DNA of 64,000 bases from Pigmentiphaga daeguensis (GTDB lineage: Bacteria; Pseudomonadota; Gammaproteobacteria; Burkholderiales; Burkholderiaceae_B). A model generated the notes under the pieces. It did no database searches. It saw nothing but the letters and a program-made list of their open reading frames with translations, and was not told where the DNA came from. Location: contig NZ_BAAAEN010000007.1 in the NCBI RefSeq assembly GCF_039523035.1, positions 124,001-188,000 on the forward strand, read 5' to 3'. Positions 17,122 to 24,635 of the stretch are shown here, in pieces (positions within the stretch are counted from its first letter, which is position 1; every line of letters starts with the position of its first letter). The translations under genes were made by a program, and so were the position numbers.

Positions 17122-18102
17122 TCAAGGGTGCCGCGGGTCGAGCGCGTCCAGCCAGCGCAGCACCCGGTCGGCGATGAGACCGCTGTTGCGGTCCATCATC
17201 AGGAAATGGGAATTGCCGCGCACGCCTTCTGCGGGCAGGTCCAGGGACTCGACCGCCGCGCCACTGCGCGCCAGCACGGCGGCGTACGCGTCCACCGTGG
17301 CGCGATATCGGCGCCAGACAGGGTGGTCGCCGATATGGTCGCCCCACACGATCAGGTGCGGCGGGATCGCCGCCGGCGGGGCGGCAGGCGCACCGGAAGG
17401 TTCGAGCGCAACCACGGCGCGCACGGACTCGGGCCGCTCCTGGGCCGCCAGCAGTGCAAACCCGCCGCCCTGGCTGTGCCCGACGACGATGCAAGGCCCC
17501 ACCCGATCCAGCAGCGCGCGGTAGGCGGCGCTGGTGACGGCCTCGTGGCCGGCCCAGCGCGGCACCCATTGACGCGCGAACTGATCGAAGGCGCCGACCG
17601 GGAACTGCTGCGCGGCGTGGGCCAGGCGGGCGGCCGGATCCGTGCGGTAGCCGTGGGCCGGCCCCATCCGGAACATGTCCCAGGCCTCGTCCATGGTGCG
17701 GAACAGCGGCGCACCGGCATACAACTCGGGAAAGCGCGCCCAGGAAGCGCGGCCGCGCTCCACGGCGTCGGACACATAGACGTCGTATCCCGCGCCCAGG
17801 AAGCGCCACAGCCAGCCCGGACGGCCGTCGGGAGTCGTCTCCCAGTTGGCGCCCGTCATGCCACCGCCGTGCCAGAACAGCACGGGCAGCGCGTGCCGTG
17901 GCCGCGCCAGCCGGTAGGCCTGCACGTACATCTGGCCGACGACATGGTCGCCGTTGGGATCGACCGGCCTGGGCTCGGCCCCCTGCGCCAGGCGCCTGGC
18001 CTCGGTGGGCAGGCCGCGCAGCGTGCGCACCTCGCCCCCCACGTGGAAGCTTTCGATCGCGCGCAGGCAGATCTCGTCCGGGGCCGGTTCAGTTGCGGGC
18101 AT
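17122..18102 (-). CDS. Alpha/beta-fold hydrolase (esterase-like)
   Basis: A 326-residue alpha/beta hydrolase. The nucleophile elbow is 'VVGHSQGGGFALL' in the second half. An oxyanion-hole type 'LFWHGGGMTGANW' lies near residue 80, and a late 'GNSHFLMMDRNS' supplies the likely catalytic His. No signal peptide is seen, so it is probably cytoplasmic. It overlaps the upstream tautomerase gene by 14 bp, so the two are coupled, and a Bug binding protein follows. This suggests an imported ester or lactone that is hydrolysed and then isomerised, which is inference. The substrate is unknown. Confidence 0.85.
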   Translation of the reverse strand: MPATEPAPDEICLRAIESFHVGGEVRTLRGLPTEARRLAQGAEPRPVDPNGDHVVGQMYVQAYRLARPRHALPVLFWHGGGMTGANWETTPDGRPGWLWRFLGAGYDVYVSDAVERGRASWARFPELYAGAPLFRTMDEAWDMFRMGPAHGYRTDPAARLAHAAQQFPVGAFDQFARQWVPRWAGHEAVTSAAYRALLDRVGPCIVVGHSQGGGFALLAAQERPESVRAVVALEPSGAPAAPPAAIPPHLIVWGDHIGDHPVWRRYRATVDAYAAVLARSGAAVESLDLPAEGVRGNSHFLMMDRNSGLIADRVLRWLDALDPRHP

Positions 18103-18415
18103 GGAGAAAATCCTGGTCCTCGGAAAAGCAGCGTATGCGGGGCACGGCGCCGAAGCAGGCGCCCAGGGCGTCCTCCATGGCCGCCATGAAACGCGCGACG
18201 ACCTGGGCGTCGCGGCGTTCGTTGCGGCGGAACTGGACCTCCAGGTAGACGGGGCAGCCGCGCGGGACGGCGTGCGCCGCCACCACCACCAATTGCACCT
18301 GGGCGGCCTGCGCGCCCAACAAGTCCACGCAGGCGCGCTCGGTGGCGCTGCCCAGCGGATCGAGCGGCGCGCCGGCCAGCAAGGGACTGGAAACGAAAGC
18401 TTTGATGACGGGCAT
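18089..18415 (-). CDS. Tautomerase-superfamily protein
   Basis: A 108-residue protein starting 'MPVIKAFVSS'. Removal of the initiator Met would expose Pro1, the catalytic base of the tautomerase superfamily. The ATG at 18415 is chosen for that reason over the one 9 bp upstream. The length and the strand-helix-strand pattern resemble 5-carboxymethyl-2-hydroxymuconate isomerase or MIF-type members better than the 60-residue 4-OT type. It overlaps the hydrolase downstream by 14 bp, and the divergent LysR gene begins 84 bp away. The enzyme call rests on Pro1 and context, with little else conserved. Confidence 0.65.
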   Translation of the reverse strand: MPVIKAFVSSPLLAGAPLDPLGSATERACVDLLGAQAAQVQLVVVAAHAVPRGCPVYLEVQFRRNERRDAQVVARFMAAMEDALGACFGAVPRIRCFSEDQDFLHARN

Positions 18416-18473
18416 GGCGATCACGAACGAAAGATGACGACCATGATGCCGACGGCCAATAATGAAATCCAGT

Positions 18474-18497
18474 GCAAATTATTGCGATATTATTGCG
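18474..18497. promoter_or_regulatory. Likely LysR operator between divergent genes
   Basis: ATTATTGCG occurs twice (18478 and 18489) exactly 11 bp apart, on the same face of the helix. The first copy is part of an inverted repeat, GCAA-ATTA-TTGC, at 18474-18485. The element sits between the divergent tautomerase and LysR genes and is AT-rich in a GC-rich setting, as expected for an autoregulatory LysR site. Confidence 0.45.
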
Positions 18498-18499
18498 TC

Positions 18500-19414
18500 A
18501 TGCGCACCAATTGCGACCTTCCCGACCTCCAGGCCTTCTGCGCCCTCGTGCGCTGCGGCGGCTTCAACAAGACCGCCGACCTGCTGGCGCTCTCGCCCTC
18601 GGCGTTGAGCCGGCGCATCAGCAAACTGGAGGAAGCCCTGGGGGGACGCCTGGTCGAACGCACCACGCGCACCATGGTGCTGACGCCGCTGGGCCTGGCC
18701 CTGCACGAGCGCCTGGCGCCGCTGCTGGACAGCCTGGACGACTGCCTGGCCGGAACCGCACGCATGGCGCGCGGCGAAGGCGGCCAGATGACCGTGGCCT
18801 GCATCACCACCGTGGCGTATTCCTTGTTCCCCGCAGCCCTGTCGCGCCTGCGGCAGCGGCATCCCGACGTGCGCGTGGATCTGCGCGACGACACGGGGGC
18901 GCGCGTGCGCGATGCCGTGCTGCGGCGGGAAGCCGAGTTCGGCATCACGGTTCTGTGGGAAGACGAACCCGAGCTGGCCTGCCAGTCGCTGCGCGACGAC
19001 CCCTACGTGCTGGCATGCGCTCCCGGCCACCCGATGGCCGCGCGCGCCCAGGCGGCCTGGGCCGACCTGGCGGGGCAGCGGGTGCTGGCCCTGCGCCGCA
19101 GCAGCGCCAACCGCCAGCAGATCGACGCCGCTCTGGCCGTGGCGGGCGTGCCCGCGCCCTGGTTCGACGAGGTGGAGCACCTGTCGTCCATGATCGGATT
19201 CCTGGAACACGGCGGGTGGATGGCGGTGCTGCCCCGCCTGGCGCTGGCAGCGACGACCCGGGTCGCCACCATCCCCTTGACGGCCCCGACCATCGCGCGC
19301 CGCATCTGCCTCGTGCGGCGGCGCGACACGACGCTGAGCCGGCCCGCGCGTGCCCTGTGGGACGAACTGGCGCGCAGCATCGCGGCCCCGCCGTCCGCGC
19401 CTGCTCCCGCCTGA
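18500..19414 (+). CDS. LysR-family transcriptional regulator
   Basis: A 304-residue LysR regulator. The winged helix-turn-helix lies at residues about 5-62, with 'DLPDLQAFCALVRCGGFNKTADLL' and 'SPSALSRRISKLEEALGGRLVER'. The effector-binding domain follows, with 'QMTVACITTVAYSLFPAAL' at its start. I chose the ATG at 18500 because it directly precedes the DNA-binding domain. An in-frame ATG at 18434 would add 22 unusual residues and run through the probable operator. It is divergent from the tautomerase-hydrolase-Bug operon and is the obvious candidate for its regulator. The gene converges on a MarR gene with a 4-bp gap. Confidence 0.92.
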   Translation: MRTNCDLPDLQAFCALVRCGGFNKTADLLALSPSALSRRISKLEEALGGRLVERTTRTMVLTPLGLALHERLAPLLDSLDDCLAGTARMARGEGGQMTVACITTVAYSLFPAALSRLRQRHPDVRVDLRDDTGARVRDAVLRREAEFGITVLWEDEPELACQSLRDDPYVLACAPGHPMAARAQAAWADLAGQRVLALRRSSANRQQIDAALAVAGVPAPWFDEVEHLSSMIGFLEHGGWMAVLPRLALAATTRVATIPLTAPTIARRICLVRRRDTTLSRPARALWDELARSIAAPPSAPAPA

Positions 19415-19418
19415 CCGG

Positions 19419-19910
19419 TCAGGCCGCTTCTCCCGTCCCGCCGTCGCGCGCAGCCCGCAGCGACCGCATGAGCTTGTCCAGCAGCGCGTCGAGCTGGTGC
19501 AATTCCTGTTCGCTGAAATCGCCGAACATCACCTCGCGCTCATGGCCGCCGCCGATGCGGTCGGCCTGCTCGCGCACGCGGCGTCCACGGGCGGTCAGGG
19601 TCAGCTCGAACGCCCGCGCATCGCGCGCGCTGATGCTGCGCTCGGCCAGGCCGAGTTCGATCAGCCGCGACACGACCTTGGACAACACGGTCTTTTCTAT
19701 GAAGGTCGCGGCCTGCAGGGCCGACACGCTGATGCCGGGCGCATCGCCGATCTGGCGCAACACCCGCAGGTCGCGCACCACCAGCCCGAGTTCCTTCCGA
19801 TAGAGCTCGTTGACCTGCCGCACCGCCTCGCTCTTGATGAGATCGAGCTTGTAGGTGAAGTAGGTCTCGAGTTTCTTGGTCACGGCGGTCTCGTGCGGGC
19901 GGCGGGGCAT
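19419..19910 (-). CDS. MarR-family transcriptional regulator
   Basis: A 163-residue winged-helix regulator. The core 'LRVLRQIGDAPGISVSALQAATFIEKTVLSKVVSRLIELGLAER' pattern (residues about 48-92) is the MarR DNA-binding domain, followed by the wing 'SARDARAFELTLTARGR'. Terminal helices for dimerisation are present. It is divergent from an M20 hydrolase and Bug protein pair, and a good palindrome lies in between (19961-19975), so it probably represses that operon and itself. The inducer is unknown, but may be the substrate or product of the hydrolase. Confidence 0.9.
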   Translation of the reverse strand: MPRRPHETAVTKKLETYFTYKLDLIKSEAVRQVNELYRKELGLVVRDLRVLRQIGDAPGISVSALQAATFIEKTVLSKVVSRLIELGLAERSISARDARAFELTLTARGRRVREQADRIGGGHEREVMFGDFSEQELHQLDALLDKLMRSLRAARDGGTGEAA

Positions 19911-19960
19911 CGCGGCATTGTATGCCGCGCCTCGCCAGCGGGGTAAATACTGAGTGCAAT

Positions 19961-19975
19961 TTTCAATAGTTGAAA
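19961..19975. promoter_or_regulatory. Likely MarR operator
   Basis: TTTCAA-TAG-TTGAAA is a perfect inverted repeat with 6-bp arms in the 102-bp gap between the divergent MarR gene and the M20 hydrolase gene. Size and position fit a MarR dimer site. A second, weaker pair (CCTAT at 19982 and ATAGG at 20002) lies next to the ribosome site of the hydrolase. Confidence 0.55.
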
Positions 19976-20012
19976 TAGCATCCTATTTTTCGCTTCAGAC
20001 GATAGGATTGCA

Positions 20013-21167
20013 ATGAAAATCGAGGTCTCGGACACGCACGCCCAGGACATGACCACATGGCGGCGCACGCTCCACCGCAACCCCGAACTCGGCTTCGAGG
20101 AACACGAGACGGCGGCCTTCGTCGCCGAACGCCTGCGTGAATGGGGCATCGAAACCCATGCCGGCATCGGCGGAACGGGCGTGGTCGGCGTCATCCACGG
20201 CGCGCAGGGTCCCGGCCGCAACCTCGGCCTGCGCGCCGACATGGACGCGCTGCCCATGCAGGAACAGACCGGGCTGCCCTACCAGTCGGTGCGTCCCAAC
20301 CGCTTCCATGGCTGCGGCCACGACGGCCATACCGCCATCCTGCTGGGCGTGGCTCGCCATTTCGCGTCGAACCGCGACTTCCGCGGCACGCTGAACCTGA
20401 TCTTCCAGCCTGCCGAGGAAACGCTGCGCGGCGGCTCGACCATGATCCAGGACGGCCTGTTCGAACGCTTTCCGTGCGACGAACTCTACGGCCTGCACAA
20501 CCACCCCCCGCTGGAGCCCGGCCGCGTCGGCGTGCGCAACGGCGCCACGCTGTCGGCCTGCGACCTGTTCCGCATCCGCATCCACGGCGTCGGCGGCCAT
20601 GCCGCCAGCCCGCACCGCACGGTGGATCCCGTGGTGGTCGGCAGCGCGCTGGTGCAGTCGCTGCAGACCATCGTCAGCCGCTCGGTGGATCCGCTGCAGA
20701 CCGCGGTGGTCAGCGTCTGCCAGTTCCACGCCGGTACCGCCATCAACGTCATCGCCGACCAGGCCGTGCTGGAGGGCACGGTGCGCACGCTGGACCACGG
20801 CGTGCAGGCGGAGGTCCTCAAGCGACTGAAGGAAATCTGCGCCGGCGCCGAACAGGCCCACCGCTGCCGCATCGAGTTCGAGCATCTGCAGACCTCCCCC
20901 GCCACCATCAACAACGCCGAACAGGCGCAGGTCGTACGCGAGGCCGCGCTGGCCGTCGTCGGCCCGGACGGCCTGGAGCCCGACATTCCGCCGCTGATGG
21001 CCTCCGAGGACTTCGCCTACATGCTGCAGGAAAAACCCGGCTGCTACTTCTTCCTGGGCAATGGCGGCCACATGTGCCACCACCCCAAGTTCGATTTCAA
21101 CGACGACGTGCTGCCCGTCGGCATGTCGATGATGATCGAGATCGCGCGCCGCCGTCTGGTGGCCTGA
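20013..21167 (+). CDS. M20-family amidohydrolase (hippurate hydrolase/aminoacylase-like)
   Basis: A 384-residue cytoplasmic dinuclear-metal peptidase-fold hydrolase. The M20 (HipO/AmhX/IAA-amino acid hydrolase) motifs are all present: 'LRADMDALPMQE', 'HGCGHDGHTAILLG' with the metal-binding Cys and His, 'QPAEETLRGG', 'LHNHP' and the closing 'ASEDFAYMLQEKPG'. Such enzymes split N-acyl amino acids to an acid and an amino acid. The ribosome site AGGA is 5 nt before the ATG. A Bug binding protein follows 21 bp downstream, so the pair probably imports and cleaves an N-acylated compound. The true substrate is not known. Confidence 0.93.
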   Translation: MKIEVSDTHAQDMTTWRRTLHRNPELGFEEHETAAFVAERLREWGIETHAGIGGTGVVGVIHGAQGPGRNLGLRADMDALPMQEQTGLPYQSVRPNRFHGCGHDGHTAILLGVARHFASNRDFRGTLNLIFQPAEETLRGGSTMIQDGLFERFPCDELYGLHNHPPLEPGRVGVRNGATLSACDLFRIRIHGVGGHAASPHRTVDPVVVGSALVQSLQTIVSRSVDPLQTAVVSVCQFHAGTAINVIADQAVLEGTVRTLDHGVQAEVLKRLKEICAGAEQAHRCRIEFEHLQTSPATINNAEQAQVVREAALAVVGPDGLEPDIPPLMASEDFAYMLQEKPGCYFFLGNGGHMCHHPKFDFNDDVLPVGMSMMIEIARRRLVA

Positions 21168-21188
21168 CCCCAAACCGAGGACTCCGCC

Positions 21189-22166
21189 ATGCACGCATCC
21201 CGCTACCTTGCCGCCCCCGTCCTGGGGCTCCTCATGCTTGCCGCCGCGCCGGCGCAGGCCCAGACCGCCTACCCCACGCGCCCCATCCACCTGATCGTCA
21301 ACGGTGCGCCGGGCAGCCTGCCCGACCTGTTCGCCCGCCCCATCGCCGAGAAGATGCGGACATCCCTGGGACAGGCCGTGGTGATCGACAACCGCCCCGG
21401 CGCGGGCGGCCTGCTCGCCATGACGAACCTGAAGAACAGCGCCGCCGACGGCTACACGCTGGCGGTGGTCACCAACGCGCATGCCGTCTGGAACCAGTAT
21501 CTGTTCAGCAAGCTGCCCTACCACCCGCAGGCCGACCTCCAGGCCGTCAGCCCCATCGCCGTCATTCCCATGGTGCTGACCGCCAGCCCCGCCCTGCCCG
21601 CCGGCTCGCTCAAGGAACTGGTCGCGCTGGCCAAGGCCAGGCCCGGGGTGCTGAACTACGCCTCCTCCAGCACCGGCTCGCCGCCTCACGTCCTGTTCGA
21701 GATGTTCAAGCTGCAGACCGGGGCCGACATCCTCCACGTCCCGTTCAAGTCCGGCCCCGACGCGCTCAACTCCACCATCAGCGACCGGACCCAGCTCTAC
21801 CTGGCCGGCTCCGCCCTGATCGAGCCGCAGGTCAAGGACGGCCGGCTCAAGGCCCTGGCCGTGAACACCCGGGAACGCCTGCCCGGCCTGCCCGGCGTCC
21901 CCACCTTCGCCGAGCAGGGCTACCAGGGCCTGGAAGACACCGTCTGGCTGGGAGTCGTGGCCCAGGCCGGCGTGCCCGCCGACATCGTCCAGCGGCTGAA
22001 TCGCGAGATCGCCAAGGCGGTCCGGGCCGAGGACATGAAGAAGCTCTACGACGCGCACGGCTCGGTGGTCTACACCTCCAGCCCGGAGGAGTTCGCCGCG
22101 CGCATCAAGGCCGATCATGCGCTGTGGGGGCCGGTGATCAGGAAGGCGAACATTTCACTCGACTGA
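21189..22166 (+). CDS. Bug/TctC-family substrate-binding protein
   Basis: A 325-residue periplasmic binding protein. The signal peptide ends near 'APAQA-QTAYPTRP', followed by the family landmarks 'TRPIHLIVNGAPGSLPDLFARP', 'IDNRPGAGGLLAMTNL' and 'DGYTLAVVTNAHAVWN'. The second gene of the MarR-controlled operon, it starts 21 bp after the M20 hydrolase. No membrane subunits are linked. The ligand may be the N-acyl compound cut by its partner, by inference. Confidence 0.92.
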   Translation: MHASRYLAAPVLGLLMLAAAPAQAQTAYPTRPIHLIVNGAPGSLPDLFARPIAEKMRTSLGQAVVIDNRPGAGGLLAMTNLKNSAADGYTLAVVTNAHAVWNQYLFSKLPYHPQADLQAVSPIAVIPMVLTASPALPAGSLKELVALAKARPGVLNYASSSTGSPPHVLFEMFKLQTGADILHVPFKSGPDALNSTISDRTQLYLAGSALIEPQVKDGRLKALAVNTRERLPGLPGVPTFAEQGYQGLEDTVWLGVVAQAGVPADIVQRLNREIAKAVRAEDMKKLYDAHGSVVYTSSPEEFAARIKADHALWGPVIRKANISLD

Positions 22167-22197
22167 CCGGCCAAGCGGAAATCCCGCGCTGAAATGC

Positions 22198-22230
22198 AAA
22201 GGCCCCGGCGGCGCATGCCCCGAGGCCCTT
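22198..22230 (-). terminator. Hairpin terminator for the minus-strand SDR/liv operon
   Basis: Read on the minus strand, AAGGGCCTCGG pairs with CCGGGGCCTTT (two G-U pairs) and is followed by a T-rich stretch. On the plus strand the same arms have mismatches, so it works best for transcripts coming from the SDR gene. Confidence 0.55.
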
Positions 22231-22249
22231 GTCGATCACCGCGCGATGC

Positions 22250-23029
22250 CTACTCCCGGGCCGCGCCCGGGACTTCCACCGTATAGTTCAGCGCCAGGCG
22301 GCCGCCGTCGACGAATACCGTCTGCCCGGTCACGTAGCTGGCGTCCTCGCTGGCCAGGAACACCGCAGCGCCGGCCACTTCCTCCGGCCGCCCCAGCCGC
22401 GTCATCGGGATGCGCGACAACACCGTGTGCAGCGCCTTGGGATTGTCGGTGATGGTCGACATGATGTCGGTATCGATGCTGCCCGGCCCCAGCGCATTGA
22501 CGCGTACGCCGTGCGGCGCCATCGCCAGCGCCATGGCCTTGGTCATCTGCCGCACCGCGCCCTTGCTGGCGCCGTAGGCCAGCTGGTTGGACATCGCCAG
22601 CTCGGCCGTCATCGACGACAGCGTGATGATGCTGCCGCCGCGTCCACCCCGCACCATGGCCTTGGCGGCGGCCTGGGCCACGAGGAAGGTCCCGCGGACG
22701 TTGACGTTCATCACGAAGTCCAGGTCCTCCAGCGTCACGTCCAGGAACTCGGCGGCGCGGATCACGCCGGCATTGCAGACGCAGATGTCCAGCCCGCCGA
22801 ACTCGCGCTCGCACAGCGCCACCATCTCGGCCACCTGGGCCGGATCGGTGACGTCACCGCGCATCGCGCGCGCCGGGCCGGGCATGGCCGCCAAGGCCTC
22901 GCCCTCGACCTTCTCGGCGCGATCCACCAGCACCACGTTGGCGCCTTCCTGGCTATACCGCTTGGCGATCGCCAGCCCGATACCGCCCGCGGCGCCGGTC
23001 ACCAGCGCCGTCTTGTCCTTCAACCTCAT
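22250..23029 (-). CDS. SDR-family oxidoreductase
   Basis: A 259-residue short-chain dehydrogenase/reductase. It has the dinucleotide-binding 'VTGAAGGIGLAIA', the 'NAGV' motif, a Ser in 'ITLSSMTAEL', and the catalytic pair in 'YGASKGAV' (Tyr and Lys four apart). The closing 'FVDGG' is typical of the classical type. The ATG at 23029 is preferred because GGAG lies 5 nt upstream. It is the last gene of the minus-strand block that includes the LIV-type transporter, separated from livF by 139 bp holding a dispersed repeat. It probably oxidises an alcohol or reduces a ketone in the aromatic pathway; the substrate is unknown. Confidence 0.9.
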   Translation of the reverse strand: MRLKDKTALVTGAAGGIGLAIAKRYSQEGANVVLVDRAEKVEGEALAAMPGPARAMRGDVTDPAQVAEMVALCEREFGGLDICVCNAGVIRAAEFLDVTLEDLDFVMNVNVRGTFLVAQAAAKAMVRGGRGGSIITLSSMTAELAMSNQLAYGASKGAVRQMTKAMALAMAPHGVRVNALGPGSIDTDIMSTITDNPKALHTVLSRIPMTRLGRPEEVAGAAVFLASEDASYVTGQTVFVDGGRLALNYTVEVPGAARE

Positions 23030-23099
23030 TGCTACTCCAATCGATCCCATGACTACAAGCGGGAAAAACGCCGGCCATCGTCAGCCGGATGGTGCCCCG

Positions 23100-23168
23100 G
23101 GGGCACGGCGGATCCGGCTTTGCCGGTCCGTCAGTGCCGCCCCCTTGAGGGGGCGTAGGGGGTGGGTC
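23100..23168 (-). repeat. Dispersed intergenic repeat, copy 1 (after livF)
   Basis: Starts directly at the livF stop codon. Read in the direction of livF it has the CCCCCTACGC start, a hairpin with arms of C5 and G5, and the CCGGC...GCCGG hairpin ending in GGATCC. The same order is found in the other copies. Confidence 0.8.
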
Positions 23169-23864
23169 CTAGACGCCGACGTACTGGGCGATCAGCTCGG
23201 GACGTGCCGAGAGTTCCGGCGACGTGCCGCGCCAGACCGTCACGCCCTTGTCCAGGATGAAGTTGCGGTCGGACAAGCGCAGCAGGGCCTTGGTGTTCTT
23301 GTCCACCACGATCATGGTCAGGCCTTCCTGCTTGAGCTGGGCCAGCACGCTCCAGATCTCGGCGCGCACGATGGGGGCCAGGCCCTCGGTGGCTTCGTCC
23401 AGCACCAGCAGGCGGGGGTTGGTCATCAGCGCGCGGCCGATGGCCAGCATCTGCTGCTCGCCACCCGACAACTGCGTGCCGAGGTTGGAGCGCCGCTCCT
23501 TCAGGCGCGGGAACAGGCCGTAGATCTTGTCCAGCGTCCAGGCCGAGGCGTCGGTGCGCTTGGACGTGGCGATCAGGTTTTCCTCCACGGTCAGCGTGGG
23601 GAATATCTGGCGCCCTTCCGGCACCAGCGACAGTCCCAGCCGGCCCACGCGGTACGGCGCCATGCCGTTCAGCGTCTGCCCGTCGAAAGTGATGCTGCCG
23701 GCCGCCGGCTTGAGCAGGCCGAACAGGCAGTTGATCACCGTCGTGCGCCCCATGCCGTTACGGCCGATCAGGCCCACGACCTCGCCGCGCTTGACCTCCA
23801 TGTCGATGTCGAACAGTGCCTGGCAGGAACCGTACTTGGCCGCCAGTCCTTGTATGGAAAGCAT
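23169..23864 (-). CDS. livF: LIV-type ABC transporter ATP-binding protein LivF
   Basis: A 231-residue nucleotide-binding subunit of a high-affinity branched-chain amino acid-type importer, working at the inner membrane with LivG. The signature 'LSGGEQQMLAIGRAL' and Walker B 'LLVLDEATEGLAP' are intact. The Walker A motif reads 'GRNGMGRTT': the usual Lys is Arg40, and the codon is CGC. LivG beside it has a normal Walker A. It lies 15 bp downstream of livG and its stop abuts a dispersed repeat. The linked aromatic genes suggest the transporter imports an aromatic acid rather than an amino acid. Confidence 0.93.
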   Translation of the reverse strand: MLSIQGLAAKYGSCQALFDIDMEVKRGEVVGLIGRNGMGRTTVINCLFGLLKPAAGSITFDGQTLNGMAPYRVGRLGLSLVPEGRQIFPTLTVEENLIATSKRTDASAWTLDKIYGLFPRLKERRSNLGTQLSGGEQQMLAIGRALMTNPRLLVLDEATEGLAPIVRAEIWSVLAQLKQEGLTMIVVDKNTKALLRLSDRNFILDKGVTVWRGTSPELSARPELIAQYVGV

Positions 23865-23879
23865 GCGTGAACTCCTGCC

Positions 23880-24635
23880 TCAGGCATCGGCGTCGTCGCC
23901 CAGATAGGCGCGGCGCACTTCGGGATGGTTGCGGATTTCCTCGATCGAGCCGGTCGCGACGATCTTGCCGTAGACCAGCACGCTGATGCGGTCGGCCAGC
24001 GAGAAGACCGCGTTCATGTCGTGCTCGATCAGGAGGATGGTGTAGCGGCCCTTCAGGGAACGCAGCAGCTCGATGGCCGCGGCGCCTTCGGCCGCGCTCA
24101 TGCCGGCCATGGGCTCATCCAGCAGCAGGATGCGCGGATCCGCCGCCAGCGCCATGGCGACCTCGAGCTGGCGCCGCTGGCCGTAGGCCAGGTTGGACAC
24201 CACGGTGTCGGCCACGTCGGACAGGTGGCACTGCTCGATGATCGCGCGGGCCTTTTCCATGACATCCCCGTAGGACGACATGGGCTTCCAGACGGCCCAG
24301 CGCACGCCTTTCTTGCGCAGCGCCGCCAGGCACACGTTCTCGACCACGGTGAAGGCGTCGAAGATGGACGTGATCTGGTAGGACCGCAGCAGGCCCATGC
24401 CCACACGGTGCTGCACGGGCGTGCCGCTGACTTCTTCGCCGCCCAGCACGATGCTGCCTTCGTCCGAGCGTAGCTCGCCGGTCAGCAGGTTGATGAGCGT
24501 GGTCTTGCCGGCACCGTTGGGGCCGATGATGGCGTGCAGTTCGCCCGGCTCGATCTCCAGCGTCACGCCGTCGGTGGCGCGCAAGCCGCCGAAGCGCTTG
24601 ACCAGGTCCTGGGTACGCAGTCCGATGGCGTTCAT
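23880..24635 (-). CDS. livG: LIV-type ABC transporter ATP-binding protein LivG
   Basis: A 251-residue ABC ATPase. Walker A is 'GPNGAGKTTLINLLTG', the signature region is 'NLAYGQRRQLEVAMALA' as in LivG, Walker B is 'ILLLDEPMAGM', and the switch His is in 'LLIEHDMNAVF'. The ATG at 24635 overlaps the livM stop by 4 bp (ATGA), which fixes the start. With LivF it forms the ATP-driven pair under the LivH-LivM channel. It belongs to the minus-strand catabolic block, so it is probably expressed together with the semialdehyde dehydrogenase and dioxygenase upstream. Confidence 0.95.
   Translation of the reverse strand: MNAIGLRTQDLVKRFGGLRATDGVTLEIEPGELHAIIGPNGAGKTTLINLLTGELRSDEGSIVLGGEEVSGTPVQHRVGMGLLRSYQITSIFDAFTVVENVCLAALRKKGVRWAVWKPMSSYGDVMEKARAIIEQCHLSDVADTVVSNLAYGQRRQLEVAMALAADPRILLLDEPMAGMSAAEGAAAIELLRSLKGRYTILLIEHDMNAVFSLADRISVLVYGKIVATGSIEEIRNHPEVRRAYLGDDADA

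Noticed and set aside
12369..17177. A 1602-codon open frame on the plus strand across dnaE and the Bug gene
   Set aside because: It lies opposite dnaE and is rich in His, Gln, Arg and Val as expected for the complement of GC-rich coding DNA. No domain is recognisable, whereas dnaE is intact on the other strand.
18434..18499. Earlier in-frame ATG codons for the LysR gene
   Set aside because: They would place the probable operator inside the coding region and add residues not seen in LysR proteins.
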